Source: Burkholderia sp. WSM2232 (GTDB lineage Bacteria > Pseudomonadota > Gammaproteobacteria > Burkholderiales > Burkholderiaceae). From it: a DNA stretch of 64,000 nt. Both the position numbers and the translations under genes were made by a program. The notes under the pieces are model-generated. The model had not been told where the DNA came from. It ran no database searches and saw only the letters and a program-made list of their open reading frames with translations. Below, piece after piece: positions 1 to 9,829 of this stretch. Location: NCBI RefSeq assembly GCF_000472545.1, contig NZ_AWZV01000005.1, positions 124,001 to 188,000 on the forward strand, in the 5' to 3' direction. Each line of letters opens with the position of its first letter. Position 1 is the stretch's first letter.

Positions 1-1298
1 TCGATCACCACTGCGCGGATCAGCATTGGCAGCGCGAGTGCGGGAAGCGCAATCACGAAGGTCCTCAGGATTGTGCGCAGAGGCGCGCGTGTCGTGTTGC
101 CGGCCGGCTCGTGCCGCGCGCGGCGCCAGCAGACGAAGCCGATCGCGATAGTGGCAACCACCGCGGGCATGATGCCGCCGACAAACAGCGCGGTGATCGA
201 TACGCCGCATACCGCGCCGATCGTGATCAGCACGAGGCTTGGCGGAATCGTCTCGGTCATCGCTCCTGTCGAAGAGAGGAGCGCGACCAGTTCTTCCGGC
301 TTGGCCCCGCGCCGCTGCATCTCGGGAAAGAGCGCGGGCGCGATGGCGGCCATGTCCGCCGCTTTGGCGCCCGATATGCCCGACACCAGAAACATCGCGC
401 CGAGCAACACGTATTGCAGGCCGCCGCGCACGTGACCGAGCAGTGCGGCCATGAAATCGATCAGGCAGCGCGCGAGTCCGCTCAACTCCAGCAGCGCGCC
501 GAGCAGCACGAAGAGCGGCACGGACAGCAGCACGAGATTCGCCATGCCTTCGTCCATCCGGCTCACCACGATACCGAGCGGCGCATGCGTCATCAGAACC
601 AGATATGCAAGTGTCGCGGTGCCGAAGCTGAACGCAATCGGCACGCCGCCCGCCACGCACAGACCCACCAGCACGACGAAGAACACGATCAGGTTGAGAT
701 TGCCGAGCCCGAGCAGAGCCGGCTGCGCGAACCACAGCACGGCGGCGATCGTTCCCGCGGTGAGGAGCGCGCCGCCGAACTGCGCGGGCGTCACATTGCG
801 GGCGATACGCGCGATTGCGGCGATCAGCATCAGGACCGCGCCCACGGGCAGCGCGGCGCAGCGCCAGCCGTCGGGCAACTGCAGCGCGGGCGTGCTGACG
901 GGCATTTGCAGGTTCATGTGTTCGACCGCCGGCGCGATGATGAGACCGACGAACGCGCACACGGTCAGCGCGCTGACCGCTTCCAGCCAGCCACGCCATT
1001 TGTCCGGCAAGCGCGAAACGATTGCCGTGAGCCGCATATGTTCGCCGCGGTGCAACGCGAGTACGGCGCCGAGCATTGCGAGCCAACTGAACAGGATAGA
1101 AGCGAGTTCGTCGGACCAGATGAGAGGCCGGTTCAGCCCGTAGCGAAAGATCACGCCGCACAGCAGGATCACGGTCTCCGCAACCACGAGGCAGGCCGCC
1201 ACCGCGCCGACCCCGTGCATTACCCAATCGACTGCCAGCGCGACGCCGCGCGGAAGCCAGCCGTCGTTTTCCAGTTTCTTCGTTAAGGTCAGATGCAT
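1..1298 (-). CDS. TRAP transporter permease, fused DctQ-DctM (3' end outside window)
   Basis: Membrane subunit of a tripartite ATP-independent periplasmic transporter that takes up an organic acid with Na+ or H+. The minus-strand frame is open from an ATG at 1298 to the window edge (at least 432 residues). The first ~160 residues are a DctQ-like four-helix small subunit, with the segment RYGLNRPLIWSDELA typical of DctQ; the remainder is a DctM-type large subunit with hydrophobic segments and the stretch SGISGAKAADMAAIAP seen in DctM proteins. A single-chain Q-M fusion is common in this family. It starts 5 bases after the stop of dctP, so the two are co-transcribed. The stop codon is not in the window. 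The substrate cannot be read from the sequence; the neighbouring thioesterification and thiolase genes suggest a carboxylate. Confidence 0.85.
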   Translation of the reverse strand, partial: MHLTLTKKLENDGWLPRGVALAVDWVMHGVGAVAACLVVAETVILLCGVIFRYGLNRPLIWSDELASILFSWLAMLGAVLALHRGEHMRLTAIVSRLPDKWRGWLEAVSALTVCAFVGLIIAPAVEHMNLQMPVSTPALQLPDGWRCAALPVGAVLMLIAAIARIARNVTPAQFGGALLTAGTIAAVLWFAQPALLGLGNLNLIVFFVVLVGLCVAGGVPIAFSFGTATLAYLVLMTHAPLGIVVSRMDEGMANLVLLSVPLFVLLGALLELSGLARCLIDFMAALLGHVRGGLQYVLLGAMFLVSGISGAKAADMAAIAPALFPEMQRRGAKPEELVALLSSTGAMTETIPPSLVLITIGAVCGVSITALFVGGIMPAVVATIAIGFVCWRRARHEPAGNTTRAPLRTILRTFVIALPALALPMLIRAVVI

Positions 1299-1303
1299 GA
1301 GCG

Positions 1304-2323
1304 TCAGGCGAGCTTGCCGGTGTATTTTTCGAGGGCGGTCCATGCGTCGTCGCCAAACTTTTTGTGCCAGTCGGCGTAGAAGCCGGTAGCGGTCAACTGT
1401 TTGCGAAACGCGTTCATGTCGACGTCGTTGAATTGCAGACCCCTGGACTTGAGCTCCGGCATCAACGACGCGTTCAGCTTTGCGACGTCCGCGCGTTCCT
1501 GCACCGCGGCGTCGTTGATCGCATTGCGAACGATGGCCTGCAGGTCCTTGGGCAGCCGCTCGAATGACTGCTTGTTGGCGAGGAACCAGAAGCCGTCCCA
1601 CATGTGATTGGTGAGCGAACAGTACTTCTGCACTTCATAGAGCTTGGCGGCGGTAATGGTCGCAAGCGGATTCTCCTGGCCCTCGACCACCCGCGTTTGC
1701 AGCGACGAATACACCTCTGAAAAGTTGATGCTGGCCGGCGATGCGCCGAGCGACTGGAACATCGACGTCCAGATTGGGCTCATCGGCACACGCAGCTTGA
1801 TGCCCTTCAGGTCGTCCGGCACATGGATCGACCGGTTGCTCGTGGTCGTTTGCCGGTAACCGTTGTCCCAGATCTTTTCGAACGCGAACACGGACGTCTT
1901 TGCGATCTCCTGGCGCACGCGCGCGCCGAGCGCACCGTCGAGCGCGCCCCATACCTGGTCGTAGTCCTTGAACGCAAAGCCCACGCCGGTAATCTGCGCC
2001 GCCGGCACGAGCGTACCGAGAATCAGCGGCGACAGCGTGAAGTAGTCGATTGCGCCGGAGCGCACCTGCGAGAGCATGTCGGTGTCGCTGCCCAACTGGT
2101 TATTCGAATACACCTGGAAGTCGACGCGCCCTTTGCTCTCCGAAGCAATGCGCGCTGCTGCCTGCTTCGCGCGCACATTCATGGGATGAGTGGCGGGCAG
2201 GTTGTTCGCATACTTCAAGGTGAACTCGGCCGCGTGCGCGCTGCGGCCATGCAGGCCGGCAAACGAGGCAGCGGCGGCAAGAGAGGCGCACTTGAGAAAG
2301 TCGCGCCGGGAAGTAACGCTCAT
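1304..2323 (-). CDS. TRAP transporter substrate-binding protein, DctP family
   Basis: Periplasmic solute receptor of the TRAP system encoded next to it, 339 residues. I chose the ATG at 2323 because it gives a clean twin-arginine signal (SRRDFLKCASLAAAASFAG followed by AHA) and has an AGGAG ribosome site at 2331-2335; the frame is open further upstream but that extension is not protein-like. DctP hallmarks are the early KYANNLPATHPMN stretch and GIKLRVPMSPIW, where the arginine normally binds the carboxylate of the ligand. Family length is about 320-340. The operon continues into the permease at 1298. A divergent promoter region with strong inverted repeats lies upstream. Confidence 0.9.
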   Translation of the reverse strand: MSVTSRRDFLKCASLAAAASFAGLHGRSAHAAEFTLKYANNLPATHPMNVRAKQAAARIASESKGRVDFQVYSNNQLGSDTDMLSQVRSGAIDYFTLSPLILGTLVPAAQITGVGFAFKDYDQVWGALDGALGARVRQEIAKTSVFAFEKIWDNGYRQTTTSNRSIHVPDDLKGIKLRVPMSPIWTSMFQSLGASPASINFSEVYSSLQTRVVEGQENPLATITAAKLYEVQKYCSLTNHMWDGFWFLANKQSFERLPKDLQAIVRNAINDAAVQERADVAKLNASLMPELKSRGLQFNDVDMNAFRKQLTATGFYADWHKKFGDDAWTALEKYTGKLA

Positions 2324-2422
2324 CGTCTGTCTCCTGAGTTTTATGTTCGCCGCATCGAGGCGGCGCTCAGCTAAAAGCAAGAGCGGTGCCATTTTTTGCA
2401 ACCCGCGCCAGCACTGACATCG

Positions 2423-2507
2423 AATGCGCGCATTGGGGTTTTTGCCAGGCGTCGGATGGCGCGTCCACGCATTCATGTGTTTAGCGCATGCGACACCTGT
2501 CGCATGC
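2423..2507. promoter_or_regulatory. Divergent promoter region with two palindromic operator-like sites
   Basis: The 403-base gap between dctP (minus) and the thiolase gene (plus) contains a perfect 12-bp palindrome AATGCGCGCATT at 2423-2434 and a perfect inverted repeat at 2486-2507, with 10-bp arms GCATGCGACA and TGTCGCATGC separated by CC. Their place between divergent operons suggests regulator binding; which regulator is unknown. No further coding sequence is convincing here. Confidence 0.5.
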
Positions 2508-2726
2508 TTTGGTCGGTCGGCGTTGCGGTTAGCAGGCGCATTGCCGGGGGCGCATGAAGCGCGCATGAACGGTCATACGAGCGGCCCGGTCTTGCCAGGC
2601 AAGGGTCGATGGACCCCGACCGACGCTGTTGTGGCTGCCGAGGGCAATGACCGGCAGGCGATATAACCGCATTGGCCTGGCTCTTGCATTGAGTGGCGCC
2701 ATTCTCAAGCGAAGGAGTGGTATCTA

Positions 2727-3893
2727 ATGCAACCGACCATCATCGGATGGAGTCATCTGCCGTTCGGCAAGCTGGATGCGATCGACATAGAACGCATGAT
2801 CGCCGACAGCGCGCGAGGGGCGATCGAACATGCAGGCATAGGAGCCGGCCAGATAGATTCGATTCACGTGGGCACATTCAACGGGGGCTTCGTCTATCAG
2901 GACTTTCCGTCGGCTCTGGTCTTCAATTCGATTCCCGAATTGCGTTACACGTCGACTGTGCGCTGCGAAAACGCGTGCTCGACCGGATCGGCGGCAGTGT
3001 ATTCCGCCCTCGACGCGATCCGCGCGGGCCGCTCGGCATGCGCGCTCGTGATCGGCTACGAGAAGATGACGGGTCTGCCGACCGCCGAAGTCGGCAAGGT
3101 GCTGCAAAAGTGCTCGTATGCGTCGGAAGAGGCAGATGTGCCAGGCGGTTTCGCGGGCATCTTCGGCCGCCTCGCGCAGACCTATTTCGACCGCTACGGC
3201 GATCAATCGGACGCACTGGCGGCGATCGCCGCGAAAAACCATCGCAACGGCGTAGCGAACCCGTATGCGCATATGCGGCGCGATTTCGGCTACGACTTCT
3301 GCCGTACTGCGTCGGAGAAAAACCCGTTCGTGGCCGGACCGTTAAAGCGCACCGACTGCTCGATGATTTCCGACGGCGCGGCCGCAATGATCATTGCTTC
3401 GCCGGAACTTGCGCGAAGCGCGCGGCATGCTGTCGAATTTCGCGCGACGGTGCAGGTGAGCGACTATTTGCCGTTGTCGCGCCGCGATCCAATCGCGTTC
3501 GATGGCGCGCGCCTCGCGTGGAAGCGCGGCCTCGCGCAGGCGGGCATGACCCTTCGCGATCTGTCGCTGGTGGAAACGCACGACTGCTTCACGATTGCCG
3601 AGTTGATCGAATACGAAGCGATGGGCCTCGCCGAGCCGGGCCAGGGCGCGAGCGTGATTCTCGACGGCGTGACAACGAAGGAAGGACGCTTGCCGGTCAA
3701 TCCGTCGGGCGGGTTGAAGGCGAAGGGCCACCCGGTCGGCGCCACCGGTGTATCCATGCACGTGATGGCGGCCATGCAGGTGACCGGCCAGGCCGGCGAC
3801 ATGCAGATTGCGGATGCGCGCACGGCCGGGGTGTTCAACATGGGCGGCGCGGCGGTGACGAATTACCTGAGCATTCTCGAAGCACGCCGCTAA
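2727..3893 (+). CDS. Thiolase family protein (SCP-x/acetyl-CoA acetyltransferase-like)
   Basis: Likely a thiolytic or condensing enzyme acting on acyl-CoA in a beta-oxidation-like pathway, 388 residues. The nucleophile cysteine sits in ENACSTGSAAV (about residue 88), the second conserved histidine in ETHDCFTIAEL, and the C-terminal GLKAKGHPVGATG gives the HPxGATG histidine. The loop structure and length fit the SCP-x-like or lipid-transfer thiolase subgroup rather than FadA. AAGGAG lies just upstream of the ATG. The acyl-CoA synthetase follows 66 bases later, so activation and thiolysis of the same acid is a reasonable inference. Substrate unknown. Confidence 0.85.
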   Translation: MQPTIIGWSHLPFGKLDAIDIERMIADSARGAIEHAGIGAGQIDSIHVGTFNGGFVYQDFPSALVFNSIPELRYTSTVRCENACSTGSAAVYSALDAIRAGRSACALVIGYEKMTGLPTAEVGKVLQKCSYASEEADVPGGFAGIFGRLAQTYFDRYGDQSDALAAIAAKNHRNGVANPYAHMRRDFGYDFCRTASEKNPFVAGPLKRTDCSMISDGAAAMIIASPELARSARHAVEFRATVQVSDYLPLSRRDPIAFDGARLAWKRGLAQAGMTLRDLSLVETHDCFTIAELIEYEAMGLAEPGQGASVILDGVTTKEGRLPVNPSGGLKAKGHPVGATGVSMHVMAAMQVTGQAGDMQIADARTAGVFNMGGAAVTNYLSILEARR

Positions 3894-3959
3894 AGCCAGG
3901 CCCCGCGCGAACGATGCAATGCGCGCCGCGTCCCTTCTTTTTCTTCAAAGCACTTGCGT

Positions 3960-5537
3960 ATGCTAACCACCGTCATGAATCTCGGGAATCTGCTCACTGA
4001 TGCAGCCCGACGCCACGCCGATCAGCCCGGCTTTATCCACGCCGGGCGCAGCATGAGTTGGCACGAAATCAATACGCGCGTCGATTCGGTCGCGCATGGT
4101 CTGAGCCGTCTTGGTGTGGGCAAGGGCGACCGGATCCTCGTTCATTCGCGCAACAACATCGCGTTGTTCGAGAGTGCGTGGGTCGCGTTCAAGCTCGGCG
4201 CGGTGTGGGTGCCGACCAATTGCCGGATCACCGCTACGGAGGCGGCCTATCTCGGCGAATCGAGCGGCGCGAAGGTCATGATCTACGAAGCCGGTTTCGA
4301 CGCACATGTCGATGCAGTGCATGCGGCTTCAACGGAGCTCAAGCACGTCGTCGCGATCGGCAAACCCCGCGTGGGCGAACTCGACTACGAGATGCTCGCG
4401 CGGCAGATGAACGCGCCGCCGTTCGCCGCTGTGGATGTGGATCGCGACGATCCGCTATGGTTTTTCTATACATCCGGCACGACCGGGCGGCCCAAAGCGG
4501 GTGTGCTCACGCATGGGCAGATGGCCTTTGTGCTGACCAGCCATATTGCCGATCTGATGCCGGGGCTCACGCACGAGTCGCGCTCGCTGGTGGTCGCGCC
4601 GCTGTCGCACGGCGCTGGGATTCACGCGATGGTCAACGTCGCGCGCGCGGCGGCCAGCGTGTTGCCGGCATCCGAGAAGCTGGATCCAGAAGAAGCATGG
4701 GCACTTGTCGAGAAGTACCAGGTCGACAACATGTTCACGGTCCCCACCATCGTCAAGATGCTGACGGAGCATGAATCGGTGAGCCGCTACGACCACAGTT
4801 CGTTGAAGTACGTGATCTATGCGGGCGCGCCAATGTATCGCGAGGACCAGAAACACGCGCTGCGTACGCTTGGCAACGTGCTGGTTCAGTACTACGGACT
4901 TGGCGAGGTAACGGGAAATATCACTGTGCTGCCGGCGTCGCTGCATCGCGCGGACGACGACAGCGCCGACGCTCGCGTGGGCACCTGCGGCTATGCGCGC
5001 ACCGGCATGGAGATAGGCATTCTCGACGACGAGGGGCATCGGCTGTCGGCTGGCGCAAGCGGGGAAATCTGCGTGCGCGGACCGGCGGTGTTCATCGGCT
5101 ACTACAACAATCCGGAGGCGAACGCGAAAGCTTTCAGATATGGCTGGTTCCACACCGGAGATCTGGGCCATCTCGACGAAGAAGGCTTCCTGTACATCAC
5201 CGGACGTTCGTCGGACATGTACATCTCCGGCGGCTCGAACGTCTATCCACGCGAGGTCGAAGAGGCCATCCTGACTCACAAGGCCGTGCAGGAAGTGGCG
5301 GTGGTCGGCATGCCCGATGCGAAGTGGGGCGAAATTGGCGTGGCGGTGGTCGTGCTGCGCGAAGGCTGGGCGCTCGAGGAAGAAGCACTGCTCGCGCATC
5401 TCGAACCGCATCTTGCACGCTACAAGTGGCCGAGGCGCTGCGTGTTCTGGGAAGCGTTGCCCAAGTCCGCGTACGGAAAAATCGTCAAGAAGGATATCAA
5501 GCTGATGCTCGCAGCGCCGCAGGAAACGGCCGCCTGA
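3960..5537 (+). CDS. AMP-dependent acyl-CoA synthetase
   Basis: ANL-superfamily ligase that adenylates a carboxylic acid and transfers it to CoA, about 525 residues. The ATP-binding loop FFYTSGTTGRPKAGVLTHG lies near residue 165; YGLGEVTGN, the hinge region GWFHTGDLGHLDEEGFLYI and GRSSDMYISGGSNVYP follow, and the catalytic lysine is in PKSAYGKIVKKDI near the C-terminus. The start is uncertain: a TTG at 3954, ATG at 3960 and ATG at 3975 are all in frame and none has a strong ribosome site; I use 3960. It forms a probable operon with the upstream thiolase gene. The acid activated is unknown, possibly the one imported by the adjacent TRAP system. Confidence 0.85.
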   Translation: MLTTVMNLGNLLTDAARRHADQPGFIHAGRSMSWHEINTRVDSVAHGLSRLGVGKGDRILVHSRNNIALFESAWVAFKLGAVWVPTNCRITATEAAYLGESSGAKVMIYEAGFDAHVDAVHAASTELKHVVAIGKPRVGELDYEMLARQMNAPPFAAVDVDRDDPLWFFYTSGTTGRPKAGVLTHGQMAFVLTSHIADLMPGLTHESRSLVVAPLSHGAGIHAMVNVARAAASVLPASEKLDPEEAWALVEKYQVDNMFTVPTIVKMLTEHESVSRYDHSSLKYVIYAGAPMYREDQKHALRTLGNVLVQYYGLGEVTGNITVLPASLHRADDDSADARVGTCGYARTGMEIGILDDEGHRLSAGASGEICVRGPAVFIGYYNNPEANAKAFRYGWFHTGDLGHLDEEGFLYITGRSSDMYISGGSNVYPREVEEAILTHKAVQEVAVVGMPDAKWGEIGVAVVVLREGWALEEEALLAHLEPHLARYKWPRRCVFWEALPKSAYGKIVKKDIKLMLAAPQETAA

Positions 5538-5666
5538 AACGACATCGCACGGACACAGCGCGATATCACGCGATACAACGCAAAACAACGCGCACGTGCT
5601 GCCCGCGCGCCCGTTGCCGCCAGCGGCTGCCCCGGTTCGCCAAAGCAGGCACGCCGCATTTACTGA

Positions 5667-6668
<1,002 letters not shown>

Positions 6669-6743
6669 AAGACCGAGGCCCCGTCAGCGCGGCGTGCCGG
6701 ATTGACGGTCCATGCAAGGCTCGCCGCAATCAGCGCGGCTTGC

Positions 6744-7556
6744 TCAGGCATAAAAAGCGGACGGCACCACGCCGAAATGCCGCTTGAACATCGCGGCGAA
6801 CGCGCTCTGGCTCGTGTAGCCATGATCCATGGCGACCGCGATGATCTTCTCGCCGTGGGCGAGGCGCTTTAGCGCGAGCAGCAACCGCGCCTGCTGGCGC
6901 CAACGGCCGAACGTGATGCCGGTTTCGCGCTGGAACCAGCGGTGGAAGGTTTTCTCCGACACATCGAGTGTGGCCGCCCACGCGGAAATGGTGCGATTGT
7001 CGTCGGGAGCGGCGAGCAGGCTGTCGCACACCGCGCGCAGCCGACGATCGGTCGGCCACGGCAGATACAACGGCAGCAACGGCACCGCGTTGAGTTCCGC
7101 CAGCAACAACTGCATCAGATGATCGTCGCGCGAACCCGTGCGGTAATCCTGTGGCACGTCGATCGCCGCGAGGATCAACTCGCGCAGCAACGGATGCACT
7201 TCGACCACGCAACTGCGAGTGGGCAAGTGCGCGGCCGCGCCCGGTTCGACGAACACGGTGCGCATTTTCACGTCCCCGCTCATCTGCACCGAATGATCGA
7301 TTTCCGGTTCGAGCCACACGCCTCGCGTGGGCGGCACCACCCACGAGCCGGTGGCCGATTCGACCTGCATGACTCCTTCGATTGCATACAGCAACTGGGC
7401 GCGCCGGTGACGATGCGCGGCGATCACCGTGCCATGCGGATACCAGGCGGCCATTGCCGAGACCGGCATGGGCGTGCTTTCGAACGGCACATGTGCGCCG
7501 GGCTCGGCAGGTGTGTCCGGGTGACGTCTGGCCGGCGGGGTAGTGCGTGCGTTCAT
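6744..7556 (-). CDS. AraC-family regulator with N-terminal cupin sensor
   Basis: Transcription factor of 270 residues. The N-terminal half is a cupin-like ligand pocket (HGTVIAAHRHRRAQLLYAIEGVMQV) and the C-terminal ~100 residues form a double helix-turn-helix (SEKTFHRWFQRETGITFGRWRQQ and VAMDHGYTSQSAFAAMFKRHFG). This arrangement is like NimR/YeaM, whose relatives control a divergent exporter. Here the divergent gene is an EamA transporter, so control of that gene is likely. A long inverted repeat in the shared intergenic region is the candidate site. Confidence 0.88.
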   Translation of the reverse strand: MNARTTPPARRHPDTPAEPGAHVPFESTPMPVSAMAAWYPHGTVIAAHRHRRAQLLYAIEGVMQVESATGSWVVPPTRGVWLEPEIDHSVQMSGDVKMRTVFVEPGAAAHLPTRSCVVEVHPLLRELILAAIDVPQDYRTGSRDDHLMQLLLAELNAVPLLPLYLPWPTDRRLRAVCDSLLAAPDDNRTISAWAATLDVSEKTFHRWFQRETGITFGRWRQQARLLLALKRLAHGEKIIAVAMDHGYTSQSAFAAMFKRHFGVVPSAFYA

Positions 7557-7651
7557 TCGTGGTGGCGTGCCTGCATGAAGTCGCGCATTTGACCGTTTCG
7601 CGACAGGTGAAGGCTCTTTGGCGTTAGACAGACCCTCTGTGCGAGCGCACG

Positions 7652-7687
7652 ATTCAGTTCAACCGATGCAGCCGGTTTCAACTGAAT
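7652..7687. promoter_or_regulatory. Imperfect inverted repeat between araC-type regulator and eamA gene
   Basis: ATTCAGTT at 7652-7659 is repeated in reverse as AACTGAAT at 7680-7687, and the symmetry continues inward through ACCG/CGGT with small mismatches. It ends 27 bases before the eamA ATG, where a regulator would cover the promoter or the initially transcribed region. Its location suggests the operator of the divergent AraC-type protein. Confidence 0.45.
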
Positions 7688-7714
7688 TTCAATCATCGTG
7701 ACTCAGAGCTCGTT

Positions 7715-8620
7715 ATGAAGAGATCGTATTTCCTGTTTCCTTTTTTGGCAATCCTGCTGTGGGCCGGCAACGTGATCGTGTCGAAGCTGTCCGCGCACAC
7801 GATCGATCCGTCTGCGATCACCTTTTATCGGCTGCTGTTGGCCGTTGCGCTCATGAGCCTGTTCACGCTCAGGCCGGCCTGGCGCAACCGCGCGGCAATC
7901 GTGCCGCAATTGCCGAAGCTCGCACTGCTCGGTTTTCTCGCCATGGCCTTGTTCCAAAGCCTTTCGTACGAAGCGGCAAAGACGACCACGGCAACCAACA
8001 TGTCGATCATCACCGCACTCGTGCCGCTGATGACGATGGTCGCGAGCACCTTGCTGCTCGGCGAAGCGCCGAGCGCCGGCATGGTGGGCGGCGGGATTCT
8101 GTCGCTGCTCGGCGTCGTGTATCTGATCACGCAGGGCCGTCCTTCGATGCTGCTCGCCAACGGCGTGCATCTCGGCGATCTGCTGATGATCTTCGCGTCG
8201 CTCGCCTATGCGCTCTACGGCGTACTGCTCAAACGCTGGCACGTCGGTCTGCCGTCGTGGCAATCCACTTATCTGCAGGCTCTGTTCGCGCTGCTGTTCA
8301 TGCTGCCGCTGCTGCTGCGCCTGCCGGCCGCCGAGGCGGTGCCGACCCGCGCCAGCGTGCCGCTGATCCTGTATGCCGGCGTGCTCGCTTCCGTGGTGCT
8401 TCCGTATTTGTGGATGCAAGGCGTCAAGCATCTGGGTCCCAACCGCTGTTCACTGTTCATGAACGTATTGCCGATCGCCACCGCGCTGATAGCCATCGTC
8501 ATGCTCGGGGAGACCTTGCACGCATATCACGTGCTCGGCGGCGGCACGGCGTTGCTCGGCGTGTTTGTCGCACAACGCTTCAAGCGGCCGGCCCCAGCCA
8601 TCGGTGCGGTAAGCGAATGA
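7715..8620 (+). CDS. EamA/DMT-family transporter
   Basis: Inner-membrane transporter with two EamA repeats and about ten hydrophobic segments in 301 residues; it starts with MKRSYFLFPFLAILLWAGN, and conserved early helices include TFYRLLLAVALMSL. Members export amino acids, metabolites or drugs; the substrate here is unknown. It is divergent from the AraC-type regulator at 7556, and its stop overlaps the start of the DUF815 gene in an ATGA junction, so the two are translationally coupled. Confidence 0.88.
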   Translation: MKRSYFLFPFLAILLWAGNVIVSKLSAHTIDPSAITFYRLLLAVALMSLFTLRPAWRNRAAIVPQLPKLALLGFLAMALFQSLSYEAAKTTTATNMSIITALVPLMTMVASTLLLGEAPSAGMVGGGILSLLGVVYLITQGRPSMLLANGVHLGDLLMIFASLAYALYGVLLKRWHVGLPSWQSTYLQALFALLFMLPLLLRLPAAEAVPTRASVPLILYAGVLASVVLPYLWMQGVKHLGPNRCSLFMNVLPIATALIAIVMLGETLHAYHVLGGGTALLGVFVAQRFKRPAPAIGAVSE

Positions 8621-9618
8621 CCGCGCACGAACAACCGGCACTCACCATGCATATCGATACTGACGATTCACTGGAGCGTCACGCGCTCGCTCTGTTCAAA
8701 CGGCTCGACCGGCTTGCCGTGCTGGTGGAAGCGGCGCTCGGCACTGCGTCGAACGACGAACCCGACTGGCGCCGCGCCATCGCGTTCCGCTGGCAACGCA
8801 GCCCTGGTCCGTTTGGCGCCGCGCAATTGCAAGCGGTCACCGATCCCGCCTTGATCGCATTCAGCGAACTGTGCAATGTCGAGCGTCAGGCAGAAGTAGT
8901 CCGGCAGAACACGCGGCAGTTCGTGATGGGCTATCCGGCCAACAACGTGTTGCTGACGGGCGCACGCGGCACCGGCAAGTCGTCGCTGGTCAAAGCGTGC
9001 CTGCATGCCTTTGCGCCGGAGGGACTGCGGCTTATCGAAGCCGGCAAGGAATCGCTCAACGATCTGCCCGCCATCATCGATCGCGTGCGGCATCGGCCAG
9101 AGCGTTTCATCGTGTTTTGCGACGACCTGTCGTTCGAATCCGGCGAGACCGGCTACAAGGGACTCAAGACTGTGCTCGACGGTTCGGTGGCCGGGCATTC
9201 GAGCAACGTGCTGATCTACGCAACGTCGAATCGCCGTCACCTGCTGGCTGAAAATGCGAGCGACAACAATGGCTACACGGTGGCGGAAAACGGTGAGCTG
9301 CATCCCGGCGATGCGGTCGAAGAAAAGATTTCGCTGTCCGAGCGTTTCGGAATCTGGCTGACGTTCTACGCGTTCACACAGGACGAATATCTCGACGTGG
9401 TCGCGCAACGGCTAACCACACTCGGCTTCACGGCGGCGCAAATCGATGCCGCGCAGCAGCCGGCGTTGCAATGGGCGCTTGCGCGTGGCGCGCGCTCGGG
9501 CCGCATCGCGATGCAATTCGCGCAGGACTACGCGGGACGTCTCGCGTGTACCGAACGGGAAGCGGTGTCCGCGGCGAGTGGGGCTCCTGGCGCCCTGAAA
9601 AAGGGCCGACGCGTCTAA
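8617..9618 (+). CDS. DUF815-family AAA ATPase
   Basis: Cytoplasmic P-loop ATPase of 333 residues. The ATG at 8617 overlaps the TGA of the eamA gene; an internal ATG at 8647 is the alternative. Walker A is GARGTGKSSLVKA (about residue 114) and Walker B is FIVFCDDLSFE. The sequence matches the DUF815 family (proteins around 290-330 residues), whose function is not established. Coupling to a DMT transporter gene is probably positional rather than functional. A large hairpin lies after the stop. Confidence 0.88.
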   Translation: MTAHEQPALTMHIDTDDSLERHALALFKRLDRLAVLVEAALGTASNDEPDWRRAIAFRWQRSPGPFGAAQLQAVTDPALIAFSELCNVERQAEVVRQNTRQFVMGYPANNVLLTGARGTGKSSLVKACLHAFAPEGLRLIEAGKESLNDLPAIIDRVRHRPERFIVFCDDLSFESGETGYKGLKTVLDGSVAGHSSNVLIYATSNRRHLLAENASDNNGYTVAENGELHPGDAVEEKISLSERFGIWLTFYAFTQDEYLDVVAQRLTTLGFTAAQIDAAQQPALQWALARGARSGRIAMQFAQDYAGRLACTEREAVSAASGAPGALKKGRRV

Positions 9619-9739
9619 TGCGTCTGATAGGCGCGCGCGACGCGTCTGAGCGTGTCGCCGGCGACGGGCGAGGGACCGGATGGGTTTTCGTGGGGGCTGT
9701 GAGGGCGCTGTAAGGCGCGGTGAGAGGGGGCGTGAGAGC

Positions 9740-9776
9740 GGGACGTCTGCGACCAACGACAATACGCAGACGTCCC
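9740..9776. terminator. Perfect 12-bp hairpin between convergent genes
   Basis: GGGACGTCTGCG at 9740-9751 pairs exactly with CGCAGACGTCCC at 9765-9776 across a 13-base loop. An alternative overlapping pairing exists between GAGCGGGAC (9736-9744) and GTCCCGCTC (9780-9788). It lies between the convergent ends of the DUF815 and sigma-54 regulator genes. There is no run of T on either side, so if it terminates transcription it is not a classical intrinsic terminator; it may instead protect 3' ends. Confidence 0.5.
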
Positions 9777-9795
9777 CATGTCCCGCTCGCGCTAT

Positions 9796-9829
9796 CCGTG
9801 GTCTGCCATCAACCGTGGTCTGCCATCAA
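9796..9829. repeat. Tandem 17-bp duplication at the 3' end of the sigma-54 regulator gene
   Basis: The 17-mer CCGTGGTCTGCCATCAA occurs twice in direct succession (9796-9812 and 9813-9829). The stop codon of the regulator (9809-9811) lies in the first copy. A simple slippage duplication that trimmed or reset the C-terminus is the likely origin. Confidence 0.8.

Noticed and set aside
2424..2666. 80-codon plus frame between dctP and the thiolase gene
   Set aside because: Covers the divergent promoter with its inverted repeats and has no protein-like features.
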